IMG/VR virus record: IMGVR_UViG_3300033571_007861
Location: 1 to 64,000 of that record
Source of the DNA: a virus
Length of the DNA: 64,000 bases
Reading direction: 5' to 3' (one strand)
Shown here: positions 14,414 through 22,600 of the stretch, piece after piece
Layout of the letters: each line of letters opens with the position of its first letter
Position numbering within the stretch: the first letter of the stretch is position 1
The notes under the pieces: generated by a model
The model's database searches: none
Told to the model about the DNA's origin: nothing
What the model saw: only the letters and a program-made list of their open reading frames with translations
Program-made: the position numbers and the translations under genes

Positions 14414-14429
14414 CAAAGGAGTAAGCACT

Positions 14430-14729
14430 ATGTTGAAACGTCTAATGTCTGCTGTTCGTGCCTTTCGTTTTGAATGGAGGCACTATAGCGATAACACTGA
14501 TTGGTCGCAGAGGTTTGATCTTTGGAAGAAAGACGATAACGCTTTCAAAATCACACATGAAGTATTTACGCGCCATCCAGATGACACGGTTGTTCAGGCA
14601 CCTGTTAATCTTAAGCGTCGTTGTGTTGATGCGAACGGCAATGTGCGCTTTTTTGATGATATTCCAAATGGTTGCACTTTGGCTGACTACGGCGAAAATA
14701 TTTTTTCAACATCTTCTGGACAACCCTAA
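14430..14729 (+). CDS. Hypothetical protein, 99 aa
   Basis: ATG after AAAGGAGTAAGCACT. The first 20 residues are basic and amphipathic (MLKRLMSAVRAFRFEWRHYS), the rest soluble with DNAFKITHEVFTRHPDD. Not recognised. Confidence 0.6.
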   Translation: MLKRLMSAVRAFRFEWRHYSDNTDWSQRFDLWKKDDNAFKITHEVFTRHPDDTVVQAPVNLKRRCVDANGNVRFFDDIPNGCTLADYGENIFSTSSGQP

Positions 14730-15213
14730 AACCGGCGCATAATTTATTGCCACTGCCTAGCCGGTGAGTGGCAGGAGTAACCCCGGCAGTTGAGGCTTGA
14801 CAGGACATTTTAACCTGCCTTAGCCAGACAAATCTTGGTTTGACAATGCTTGCGAAATGAGTCGGAAGTTATTGTTATTTTGAGGGGAGTTTGGTTTCAA
14901 GTGACTCAACACAATCACATTGTTGATTGTTTATGGGGCGGGGCCTAGTGTCCCGCCTCCTCTTACTTTGGTTGTGTTTTGTTTCTATCTTGATTTTATT
15001 ATTGTTCAACAGCATCCCCCACAAAAATGTTTACAATTACCACATGACGCTTGATGAAGAAGAAGCGTTAGAGTAACCAAAAGCATCCACACAATTTAAT
15101 ATCTAACACATCATCTACTTTGATAAAAAGTTGGTGGTCAAGTGCATGTTGCCAATTGTCCGGTGTTGGGGGCGGGGGTATGGTGGCGAATCAGGATTAT
15201 GGGAGCAGGACAA
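14730..15213. other. Intergenic interval with several hairpins, no clear gene
   Basis: Notable elements are TGCCACT (14758 on) pairing with AGTGGCA around 14767-14783, and GGCGGGG / CCCGCC near 14937-14957. The right half is AT-rich. No ORF with a ribosome site is seen apart from a 10-codon frame near 15043. Two groups of small genes lie on each side. A regulatory or structured RNA role is possible. Confidence 0.4.
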
Positions 15214-15447
15214 ATGAGCTACGAACAATTGAACTCTGATTTAGCCGTTAAAGAAAAAGACGACAGAATTAAAAGTCTTGAAGAACAAATAAAAATTGAA
15301 CGCCAACACTGCGCCGCCATCGTTCGTTCGTTTTTAATTACGCCTTGGTTTCTTAACGAGAACGGCAAGGGCTACAGGGACGAAGAACGTGCGCGCGTTG
15401 AGAACGAAAAGATAGAGAAGATTGCTTTGGCTGTGGAGAGGGGGTGA
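15214..15447 (+). CDS. Small coiled-coil protein, 77 aa
   Basis: Start at the ATG after GGGAGCAGGACAA; a longer frame from 15142 has no ribosome site. Coiled coil through about residues 8-32 (LAVKEKDDRIKSLEEQIKIE), then RSFLITPWFLNENG and a charged tail. Similar in style to the next gene. Function unknown. Confidence 0.6.
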   Translation: MSYEQLNSDLAVKEKDDRIKSLEEQIKIERQHCAAIVRSFLITPWFLNENGKGYRDEERARVENEKIEKIALAVERG

Positions 15448-15451
15448 GGGG

Positions 15452-15712
15452 ATGAGTGACGACTACATAACCGCGAATGTTCCGGGAAGATGGATCATGC
15501 AGAAAGACGACGAAATCACCCGCCTTCGTGCCGAGAACGAAAGGCTGCGGGAGGCGTTGAGAGATTGCGTATCTGCATTAAAACATCCGATAAGGCCCAT
15601 AAACAACGACGGTTCTCTTTTAAATAATATCAAGTTTGAGGTCGGAAGGGACATGGCCGTAAATGCGGCCCTCCGCCACGCCCGCGCCATCCTAGAAGGA
15701 GAAACCAAATGA
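15452..15712 (+). CDS. Small coiled-coil protein, 86 aa
   Basis: Start at the ATG after GAGGGGGTGAGGGG. A leucine-heptad segment (DDEITRLRAENERLREALRD, about 19-38) is followed by a C-terminal helix ending ALRHARAILEGETK. Such short coiled-coil proteins are frequent in phages. Stop overlaps the next ATG. Confidence 0.65.
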   Translation: MSDDYITANVPGRWIMQKDDEITRLRAENERLREALRDCVSALKHPIRPINNDGSLLNNIKFEVGRDMAVNAALRHARAILEGETK

Positions 15713-16065
15713 CCATTGAAAACTACATGCAGTATCTTGGCATTGCCTTTGGCACCGCTTTTGTTTTTCTTGCAGTTGTGGCTGTGCTTTTTCTTTTGTT
15801 TATGTGTTTTATAGCGATCAAAGATGCCTGTTATTTTTTACAGGACCGTCAACCCGACACCTTGATTTTCCCAATGCAGTTAAAACGCAAAGACGAAGAA
15901 ATCGAAAAATTACAAAAAGAATTACATGAAGTGAAAAGAGAGTTGCATGAAACCAAGCAATACGCTGGTGCGGCATTTCAAAGTATTGTTTTTGCAGAAC
16001 AAGGAAACTATAAACATGAGGCAACAAAGATTGCACTAGAAGGCTTAAACAAAATGCGCCCGTGA
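15709..16065 (+). CDS. Membrane-anchored coiled-coil protein, 118 aa
   Basis: ATGA overlap. An N-terminal membrane segment (IAFGTAFVFLAVVAVLFLLF, about 11-38) is followed by a coiled coil (RKDEEIEKLQKELHEVKREL). The layout resembles inner-membrane spanins, but no lipoprotein partner lies next to it, and a better spanin pair is at 63518-63902. Function unknown. Confidence 0.6.
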   Translation: MTIENYMQYLGIAFGTAFVFLAVVAVLFLLFMCFIAIKDACYFLQDRQPDTLIFPMQLKRKDEEIEKLQKELHEVKRELHETKQYAGAAFQSIVFAEQGNYKHEATKIALEGLNKMRP

Positions 16066-16087
16066 TTAGCAGGAAAGCAATACACAA

Positions 16088-16435
16088 ATGGCTGAATCAC
16101 CTTATGGTCTAAACCTTTTGGGATCGGTATTGCTTGATGAATTTGAAAGGCTTGGAGTTTTTGACATGCAAACAAAGGCACCATCTATGCCCAAGTATTT
16201 AATCCCCTCAACTGCTCACGAAGTCGCTCAAGCATTACCTCTCCAATCCAATCTTTTCGTCTGCCTTTCTTGCAACAAGCGTGGAACCCTTCACACTCTT
16301 TCCCATTCCGATTGCACACTAAAATACGAATCAGACACATCCGGTTGGAAGCCAGACCCACGCTACCCTGTCTTACACTTTGACAGTTCAGGCCGATTTA
16401 CCGAATCAATATACCACATGGATGGATTGGCATAA
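16088..16435 (+). CDS. Hypothetical protein with CxxC, 115 aa
   Basis: ATG with AGGAAAGCAATACACA upstream. Contains LFVCLSCNKRGTLHTL (about 57-72), possibly half of a zinc site with the later H and C. Not recognised. Confidence 0.6.
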   Translation: MAESPYGLNLLGSVLLDEFERLGVFDMQTKAPSMPKYLIPSTAHEVAQALPLQSNLFVCLSCNKRGTLHTLSHSDCTLKYESDTSGWKPDPRYPVLHFDSSGRFTESIYHMDGLA

Positions 16436-16485
16436 AACACTACACAAAAACGGCATAGCCGTTTGCAAACAAAAGGAGCAACCAA

Positions 16486-16761
16486 ATGACCAAGAAAGAC
16501 ACCACCCCCACTATTATCCTTGAACTCACGCCCCGTGAGGCGGCGGTGATTTTTGATGTTGTTTCAACTGCATCTTGGAATAAAGGGAACTTTTCCAAAG
16601 AGTGCAGGCAGATTAAAGAGGCTCTTCATGATGTTGGCCAAGAGTTTTTACACATTGAAACATATATGAGTGATAAAAATGGCATTGTTGAAAGCGAAAG
16701 TTTTTGGTTCATAGACGAGGCAAACGAACATGAAAACCTTCATCCTCATTCTGGCGCTTAA
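16486..16761 (+). CDS. Small protein with 'ILELTPxEAA' motif, 91 aa
   Basis: ATG after AAAAGGAGCAACCAA, behind a 7-bp hairpin (AAACGGC/GCCGTTT, 16448-16464). The start TIILELTPREAAVIFDVV is shared with the gene at 6158, so the two look like paralogues from different parts of the genome. Function unknown. The 3' end overlaps the next gene by 32 bases in another frame. Confidence 0.65.
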   Translation: MTKKDTTPTIILELTPREAAVIFDVVSTASWNKGNFSKECRQIKEALHDVGQEFLHIETYMSDKNGIVESESFWFIDEANEHENLHPHSGA

Positions 16762-16897
16762 ATTCTCCTATCATGCTGTTTCGGTCACGGCTGCTGAGTT
16801 TAACAGCCGTGAAAAGTGCGAATATGCGGGAGAAACCTTTGTTGCCCAACACAAGAAAGAATTTGGCGAAGGCTATTATCTTTGTGTGGAGAAGTAG
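16730..16897 (+). CDS. Small exported protein, 55 aa
   Basis: ATG inside the end of the preceding gene. The N-terminus MKTFILILALKFSYHAVSVT followed by AAEF looks like a signal peptide with a plausible cleavage near VTA-A. The mature part has two Cys (REKCEYAGETF, GYYLCVEK), suited to a disulphide in the periplasm. Such small secreted phage proteins are common and uncharacterised. Confidence 0.6.
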   Translation: MKTFILILALKFSYHAVSVTAAEFNSREKCEYAGETFVAQHKKEFGEGYYLCVEK

Positions 16898-16904
16898 CCT
16901 TCTC

Positions 16905-16978
16905 GCGGGCATAGCTCAATGGTAGAGCAGCAGCCTTCCAAGCTGAGGACAGGGGTTCGATTCCCCTTGCCCTCTTCA
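16905..16978 (+). tRNA. tRNA-Gly (anticodon TCC), slightly degenerate
   Basis: GCGGGCA pairs with TGCCCTC apart from one C-T mismatch. D-arm GCTC/GAGC, anticodon stem GCAGC/GCTGA, loop CTTCCAA with anticodon TCC at 16937-16939, T-arm AGGGG-TTCGATT-CCCCT. The end reads T then TCA rather than an encoded CCA. Reads GGA codons. The mismatch and altered 3' end could reduce function. Confidence 0.85.
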
Positions 16979-17002
16979 GATTGGTGTTGTATTTAAAAGT
17001 TT

Positions 17003-17129
17003 GAGCGGCGGCGTGGAAGGACACGCAGTTAGTAGGCGAAATCGCCTTGGCAAGCTTAAAGTGGGGCTTCTAGGTCACGGCCAGTGCCAGAGCCAAATAC
17101 CTAGAGCCGGTATCAATCCCGGCCCGCTC
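17003..17129 (+). ncRNA. Structured, tRNA-like element A
   Basis: The ends GAGCGG and CCGCTC pair perfectly and enclose several hairpins. In order: CGTG/CACG as a D-arm-like hairpin, GGCG-AAAT-CGCC, CTAGGT/ACCTAG enclosing GGC-CAGT-GCC, and GCCGG-TATCAATC-CCGGC as a T-arm-like hairpin directly beside the closing stem. At 127 nt it is too long for a normal tRNA and no anticodon arm is convincing. It lies 24 bases after tRNA-Gly. It could be a degenerate or inserted tRNA or a separate structured RNA. Confidence 0.4.
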
Positions 17130-17140
17130 AAAACCAAAAT

Positions 17141-17225
17141 CCAGCGCATGTGTGGGGCCGTTGGGGGCTAACGGCTGACTTGCAAGCCTGCACATGGTAA
17201 CTCGACCCTCGCGGGCTGGCTTTTC
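17141..17225 (+). ncRNA. Structured element B
   Basis: Outer arms CCAGC/GCTGG enclose CATGTG/CACATG, inside which GCCGTT-GGGGGCT-AACGGC forms a perfect 6-bp hairpin. A second hairpin is GGCT-GACTTGCA-AGCC, and CCC-TCGC-GGG follows. The closing stem is followed by CTTTT. It lies just after element A and about 100 bases before the portal gene. Possible non-standard tRNA, terminator complex or leader; not resolved. Confidence 0.35.
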
Positions 17226-17331
17226 CCCTTGATTTTTGCTATAATTCCCTGATTTTCATTTTGCTTCGCCCTGCGATTGGGCGTCAAAGCACGAGCGCCA
17301 TTCCTTCTTGGCGCAATTCGGGGATTATCTC

Positions 17332-19683
17332 ATGGACGATTTTAAATTCCTTCGCCAGCAAGAGCCTGAAAAGCCAGATTTGCCGGAAGGTGAGGAAATC
17401 GACCTTGGCGAACTTGAAATGGTCAAGTTAACCCCAGACGCCCTTGTTATTGACTTACCGGACGGGTCTGTTTCGCTAAATTTTGGCGGCCTTGGCGTCA
17501 AACCCCCGGACGAAGCATCGGATCACGATTCAAATTTAACCAATTTTATTGATGCTGGCGCTCTTGAGGCTATTTCAAACGACCTTGTTCGGTTGATTAG
17601 TGACGACGCCACGAGGCAAGAGCAGCGTCTTCAAGATATGGTAAAGGCGATTGAGCTGCTTGGCATTAAACTGAAAGAACCCAAAGCCGAGCCTAACTCA
17701 GAAGGCATTAGCACCGTCACCCATCCTCTTCTTCTTGAGGCGGTTCTCCGCTTTCAGGCCAACGCCCATGGCGAGTTTTTGCCTGCCGATGGTCCGGTGA
17801 AGGTGGCGAATGAAGGTGATAACACGAAGGAATTGAACGAACAGTCTAATCAGCTTGAAGACGACTTCAATCACTATCTGACTTCCGGAGCCCCGGAATA
17901 TTATCCCGATTTTGATAGAGGATTGTTTTCTCTTGGGCTTAATGGCGAGATTTACCGCAAGATTTACTGGCATCCGATCAAGCGCCGTCCGGTCGTTGAG
18001 ACGATCAACCGCAAGGACATCATTTTAAGCGATGGCGCTGTAAGCCTTGAGGCTTGTGGTCGCATTACGCATCGTTCTCGTATGAGACCGAGCATCGTCA
18101 AGCAGATGCAGCTTGTTGGCGCTTGGCGCGATGTGCCGCTTGGCGGTGGAGTCGTGTCTCCGGACACTAACCGTGTTGACGAGAAGCTAAGTGATATTTC
18201 TGGTGTTCAGCAGAAATTGCTGATTTCCGGTCAGGAAGAGCAGGATCGTGAGATTTACGAATGTTATTGCGAACTTGATCTTGTTGGGTTTGAGCATGAA
18301 GAAGACGGCGATAAAACGGGACTGCCGTTGCCTTACCGGGTGACGATTGACAAGGAAAGCCGCCAAATCCTCGAAATCCGCAGATGGTGGGAGGAAGACG
18401 ATGAAAACTTTGTCCGCAAGGAATGTTTTGTATCGTATGTGTTCGTTCCTGCATTTGATGGGCTCAATCTTGGTCTGTCACATATTCTTGGCAATTCATC
18501 GCGCGCTCTCACGGCAGCGTGGAGAATAGCGCTTGATTCTGGAATGTTAGGCAACTTCCCCGGCGGCATTATGGCTAGAGCTGTTGGAAAACAGCAAACG
18601 ACAACTATCCGCGTAGGTCCGGGGCAGGTTGCGCCGGTTGATTCTGATGGCGTTCCGATCAATCAGATGTTTATGCCGTTACCTTACAAGGACGTTTCTC
18701 CCGGCTTTGTTTCAATGATTCAAATGATTGATCAGGCTTCGCAGCGTCTTGGCGGCACGGCTGAAACGGCTGTTGGCGAAGGCCGGGCAGATGCTCCCGT
18801 GGGAACCACAATCGCTTTGATAGAGCAGATGCAGAAGATTTTGTCTGCTGTTCACAAAAGAATGCACGTTTCTCAGAGCCGTGAGTTTGCACTTTTGAAG
18901 GATTTGTTCCGCAGAGACCCGAAGGCTTTGTGGCGCAGCAACAAAAATCCGGGCTTCTATAAAGACGTTGCAATGCTGCAGGAAGCTTTGGACAACAAGG
19001 ACATTGTGCCGAAGGCTGATCCGAATACGGCTTCGCACACGATGCGCGTTCAAAAGGCCATTGCTTTGAAAACCTTAGCCTCTCAAAACCCAATGGCTTA
19101 TGACCAAATTGAAGTTGATCGTCGTGTGTTGTCTATGATTGGCATAGACGATGTGGACGATCTTTTCAACAAAAACCCGCCAATGCCTCCGCAGCAGGAT
19201 GAGGCTAAATTGCTTGCGGCTAAGGCTTCTATGGCAAACGCGCAAGCTAAACTGATGGATACGTCGATTAAGGCGCAGCAGGCTCAGGGCGATATGTCTC
19301 TTAAGGCGGCTGATATTCAGACGAAGAGCATTGAGGCTGCAACCAAGCGGTCTATTGCCAAGGTTGACGCACAGAACCATGCGAAAGACCGTGAGGGCAA
19401 GATCGCTCTTGAGAAGATGAAGCTTGTCCAGACTTCTATGGTTCATGCTGATAAACTTGCCCATGATCATCAGAACAAAGGTTTAGACTTTGAGCGCGCT
19501 ATGCGTGAGAAGGAAATGGACTTGACCCATAATCGCGTAACCAAGGGTTTGGATTTGGAAGAGGCTCGTCGTCAGCATGAGATGGACATGGCTCATGAGG
19601 CTGATCAGGCGTCTACGGATCGTTTGCATGATTTGATTATGGCTCGTCAGAATATTCCGCAACAGTTTGATCAGGGCGAATAA
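17332..19683 (+). CDS. Portal protein
   Basis: Start at the ATG after TTCGGGGATTATCTC. The 783-residue product fits the large portal proteins of short-tailed phages. Its central region carries RSRMRPSIVKQMQLVGAWRD, IYECYCELDLVGFEHEEDGD, then FDGLNLGLSHILGNSSRALT (about 380-400) and IRVGPGQVAPVDSDG. The last 180 residues are a long helical barrel-type region rich in Gln, Ala and Lys (about 600-775). The portal forms the dodecameric DNA gate at one capsid vertex and docks the terminase. Position shortly after the terminase and before the internal proteins supports this. Confidence 0.85.
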   Translation: MDDFKFLRQQEPEKPDLPEGEEIDLGELEMVKLTPDALVIDLPDGSVSLNFGGLGVKPPDEASDHDSNLTNFIDAGALEAISNDLVRLISDDATRQEQRLQDMVKAIELLGIKLKEPKAEPNSEGISTVTHPLLLEAVLRFQANAHGEFLPADGPVKVANEGDNTKELNEQSNQLEDDFNHYLTSGAPEYYPDFDRGLFSLGLNGEIYRKIYWHPIKRRPVVETINRKDIILSDGAVSLEACGRITHRSRMRPSIVKQMQLVGAWRDVPLGGGVVSPDTNRVDEKLSDISGVQQKLLISGQEEQDREIYECYCELDLVGFEHEEDGDKTGLPLPYRVTIDKESRQILEIRRWWEEDDENFVRKECFVSYVFVPAFDGLNLGLSHILGNSSRALTAAWRIALDSGMLGNFPGGIMARAVGKQQTTTIRVGPGQVAPVDSDGVPINQMFMPLPYKDVSPGFVSMIQMIDQASQRLGGTAETAVGEGRADAPVGTTIALIEQMQKILSAVHKRMHVSQSREFALLKDLFRRDPKALWRSNKNPGFYKDVAMLQEALDNKDIVPKADPNTASHTMRVQKAIALKTLASQNPMAYDQIEVDRRVLSMIGIDDVDDLFNKNPPMPPQQDEAKLLAAKASMANAQAKLMDTSIKAQQAQGDMSLKAADIQTKSIEAATKRSIAKVDAQNHAKDREGKIALEKMKLVQTSMVHADKLAHDHQNKGLDFERAMREKEMDLTHNRVTKGLDLEEARRQHEMDMAHEADQASTDRLHDLIMARQNIPQQFDQGE

Positions 19684-19685
19684 TT

Positions 19686-22600
19686 ATGGACGACGACATC
19701 ATAAACTCCATTCGCCTTGCCCGCTCCCGTTTACAATCAGGTGGCGTCCCTGATGACGCTTCCCAAGAGGCTTTCCTACAAGAACAACTCCAAGGTTCCG
19801 CCCCTCAATACGATCCCGAAGCCGGTCTTCAAACGGCTAAGGAAGCTGGCCGCGCCATTGCAGGCATGACTACCCCCGGCGCTATTGCAGATGCCGCTGG
19901 TTATCTTGGTGGTCCTTCGGCATATGAGAACCTTCGTAATCAACATTACCTTGACGCCGCCCTTCAACTGGCGTCGGTGATTCCGGGTGCAGGGGTTGCT
20001 GCAAAAGGGGCTGCGTTAGCGAAAGCAGCACCATTATTGGCTGTTGTCCCAACATCCATAGCAAAAACTATTGGTAAAAAATCACTTCCTGAAACCTCTA
20101 AATTTTTACGTGCTGTTGAGACAACACCCGGCGCAAGAATTGAAGAAGGTTCTTTGGTTATGCCTGTTGTTCGTGGTCAAGAACCAGAACAGGCAATGTC
20201 TCCTTCGGTTAGGGGCGGTGTTTTTTATTTACCTCAAGGCGACAAAAACGCCCGTTATTATGGCGGCTCTTGGAATTATGGCGGTTCCCAAAAAATCCAA
20301 GGCGAGACGGCTTTTAATAACCCGTTGTTTGTAAAGGGAGCAACTGGCGGTAAAGCACCAGAAACCGCATATACAATGCTTCACGGAAAAAATGCTCTGA
20401 ATAATTTACAAAAAGACATTCGTTCTGTTGTCAACGAACAATTTTGGATGACAAAAAAAGACCCATCCCTGTATCAAGAGAGAGTTGAAAGTCTTCTTAA
20501 GGACTATGGGGCCGATCCATCAATTGCTGATCATTTAATCCAAAACAGTAAAAAAGGAAACCAACTTTTTTATGCTTTGCAAGAATATATTATCGGAAAT
20601 TCTGCAAGAAAGGCTGGATATGATTCTATTTTAGGTTATGGCGTAAAAAGAGATGCTGCAAAAAGCCCGTTTTTTTCAGAAGTTTTTGATTTAAGGGAAA
20701 GTCACTATCCGTCGCCTTCTGGTGAATACAAACTTTACCCTGAGTTTGTCCCTCAAGAACCTTCTTTAACGACATCTTACGAATGGGTCTCCCCAACCAT
20801 GGGCGCTGGCCGTCGATACACGACAAAAAAACAAGCCGTAAAGAGTATGCCTAAAGGCGCAAAACTTGTTAAAACAATGTTTGAAGACCCAATAAAAAAT
20901 ATCCCACTTGAAAACAGATCAACCGGCGGCACAGCGAGCGGAACCATGAACGATGATGTTAAGAATGCACTTCGCCTTGCGAATAGCCGTTTGGGTCGTG
21001 CTGATGGCGGCAAAGTTTCTTTTGTTAAATTTAATAAAGAGTCTGGAACTCTTGGTATTCCGCGTGATGAAATGCCTCAGATAAAGTCTGAAAATAAAGG
21101 GGCATTGGTTAACTTTTTAAATGCTAAAGGTGTTAAACATAAAAAAATTGAAATTGATCCTGATAATCTTAAACCCACTCAACAAGAGTTTTCTCCTGAA
21201 AAGATTAAAATTGTCAGAGAAAACGCATCAAAAGACCGAACAATTTTGGTTTCGAAAGATGGTCACGTTATTGATGGACATCATCAATGGCTCGCCGCAA
21301 AAGAGGACGGCAAAAAAGTAAAAGCCCTTGTTTTCAATAAAAACGCAAGAGAAATTCTTGACGAAATAAGAGAATTTCCAAGTTCTACTACAGATAATGC
21401 TTCAAGAATTAAACGCGCAATCGGCGGCGAAATTCCTACCCCTCCTCGTCGTCCGGATGATTTGGAATATTATGGTGTCATGGGTGAGGCGCAAAAGAGG
21501 TTTCCGTTTATTAATAAATACGATCCTCATATCAAGGTAGACCCGCGAGAAGGCGACGGGATGTATTCGGAGTTTTACAATGCAACGGAAACGGGCGATC
21601 CTAACAACCCTTCTGACAAGCGACCTGAAGAATTCCCGCGTGGTTCGTCGGGTGTGCGCGTTTACAGACCTGAAGAATTCACGGCTGCTGATTATGCTGC
21701 GGAGTATTTACATGGCGATCCGGTCGCAAACAAAACGCGAGAAGAATTAATTAAGCAGTTAACTCCTGAGCAGTTGGATCATCTCAGGAACACTGGTGAT
21801 TATAAGGAATCTGTTAAATTAAATCTCCCTGAAGAGCGCGCGTTGAATAACGCCGTTGATGCTATGATGCGTGGTTATACAATGCAAGATCAGCCAAGCC
21901 ATCAATGGAGCAAGGAAGATTTGAAAGAGCTTGAGTTTACACCAGAAGAACTTGAGCTTTTAAACAGTCTGCAGGACTACGTTGAATCCCCGACTGAAGC
22001 TGCTCAGGGTAGAGACTTGGGCGGCAAGATAAACACGATCATTGACCGTGATCCTGATTGGCGTATGGGGCTTGATGGTGGTGGTCTTGTTGACGCACAC
22101 ACAGGATTACCTCCTGAAGAAAATTGGACAGAACTTGTTTCCAGAGAAAAACGCGGCAAGCGGCTTGAGCAGGCTGTCCCGTTGCGGGAAATGGCTGCAC
22201 ACGAACTCTATTTACAAGAAAATCCCACGGCGCTGCGTTCTGTAAAAGAACACGTTTATCATTTTATGAACCGACCTTCTCGTAGTTTTGGAAAACCTTA
22301 CGGGCAAACTCAGGGCGATTTTTTTGGGGTATGGCCTAATCGCGCCCCGCCAATAAAAGAATTTAACACTGGCGGCGAAGTCAGTGACGCTCTTGATCTG
22401 GCTCGCAACCGTCTTGCCTACGGCGGTCTGCCTGAAGACTACATGAAGGACGACCGTTACAAGGCGTTCCAGCAAATGGGCGGCACCAAGGTCGATCCAA
22501 GGTCGGAGGCCATTGGTCGGTTCCTGCCAAAGATGACGTATCATGAAAGCCGTGACAATCCATTGGCTGGCGCTAAAACGTCGAGTGCCGCTGGTTTGGG

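Noticed and set aside
14933-14958. Terminator from GGCGGGG/CCCGCC hairpin
   Set aside because: No T-run follows, and no gene ends directly upstream.
16905-17129. tRNA-Leu with long variable arm in element A
   Set aside because: The GGCGAAATCG word resembles tRNA-Leu, but no 5-bp anticodon stem with a 7-base loop can be formed and the length is excessive.
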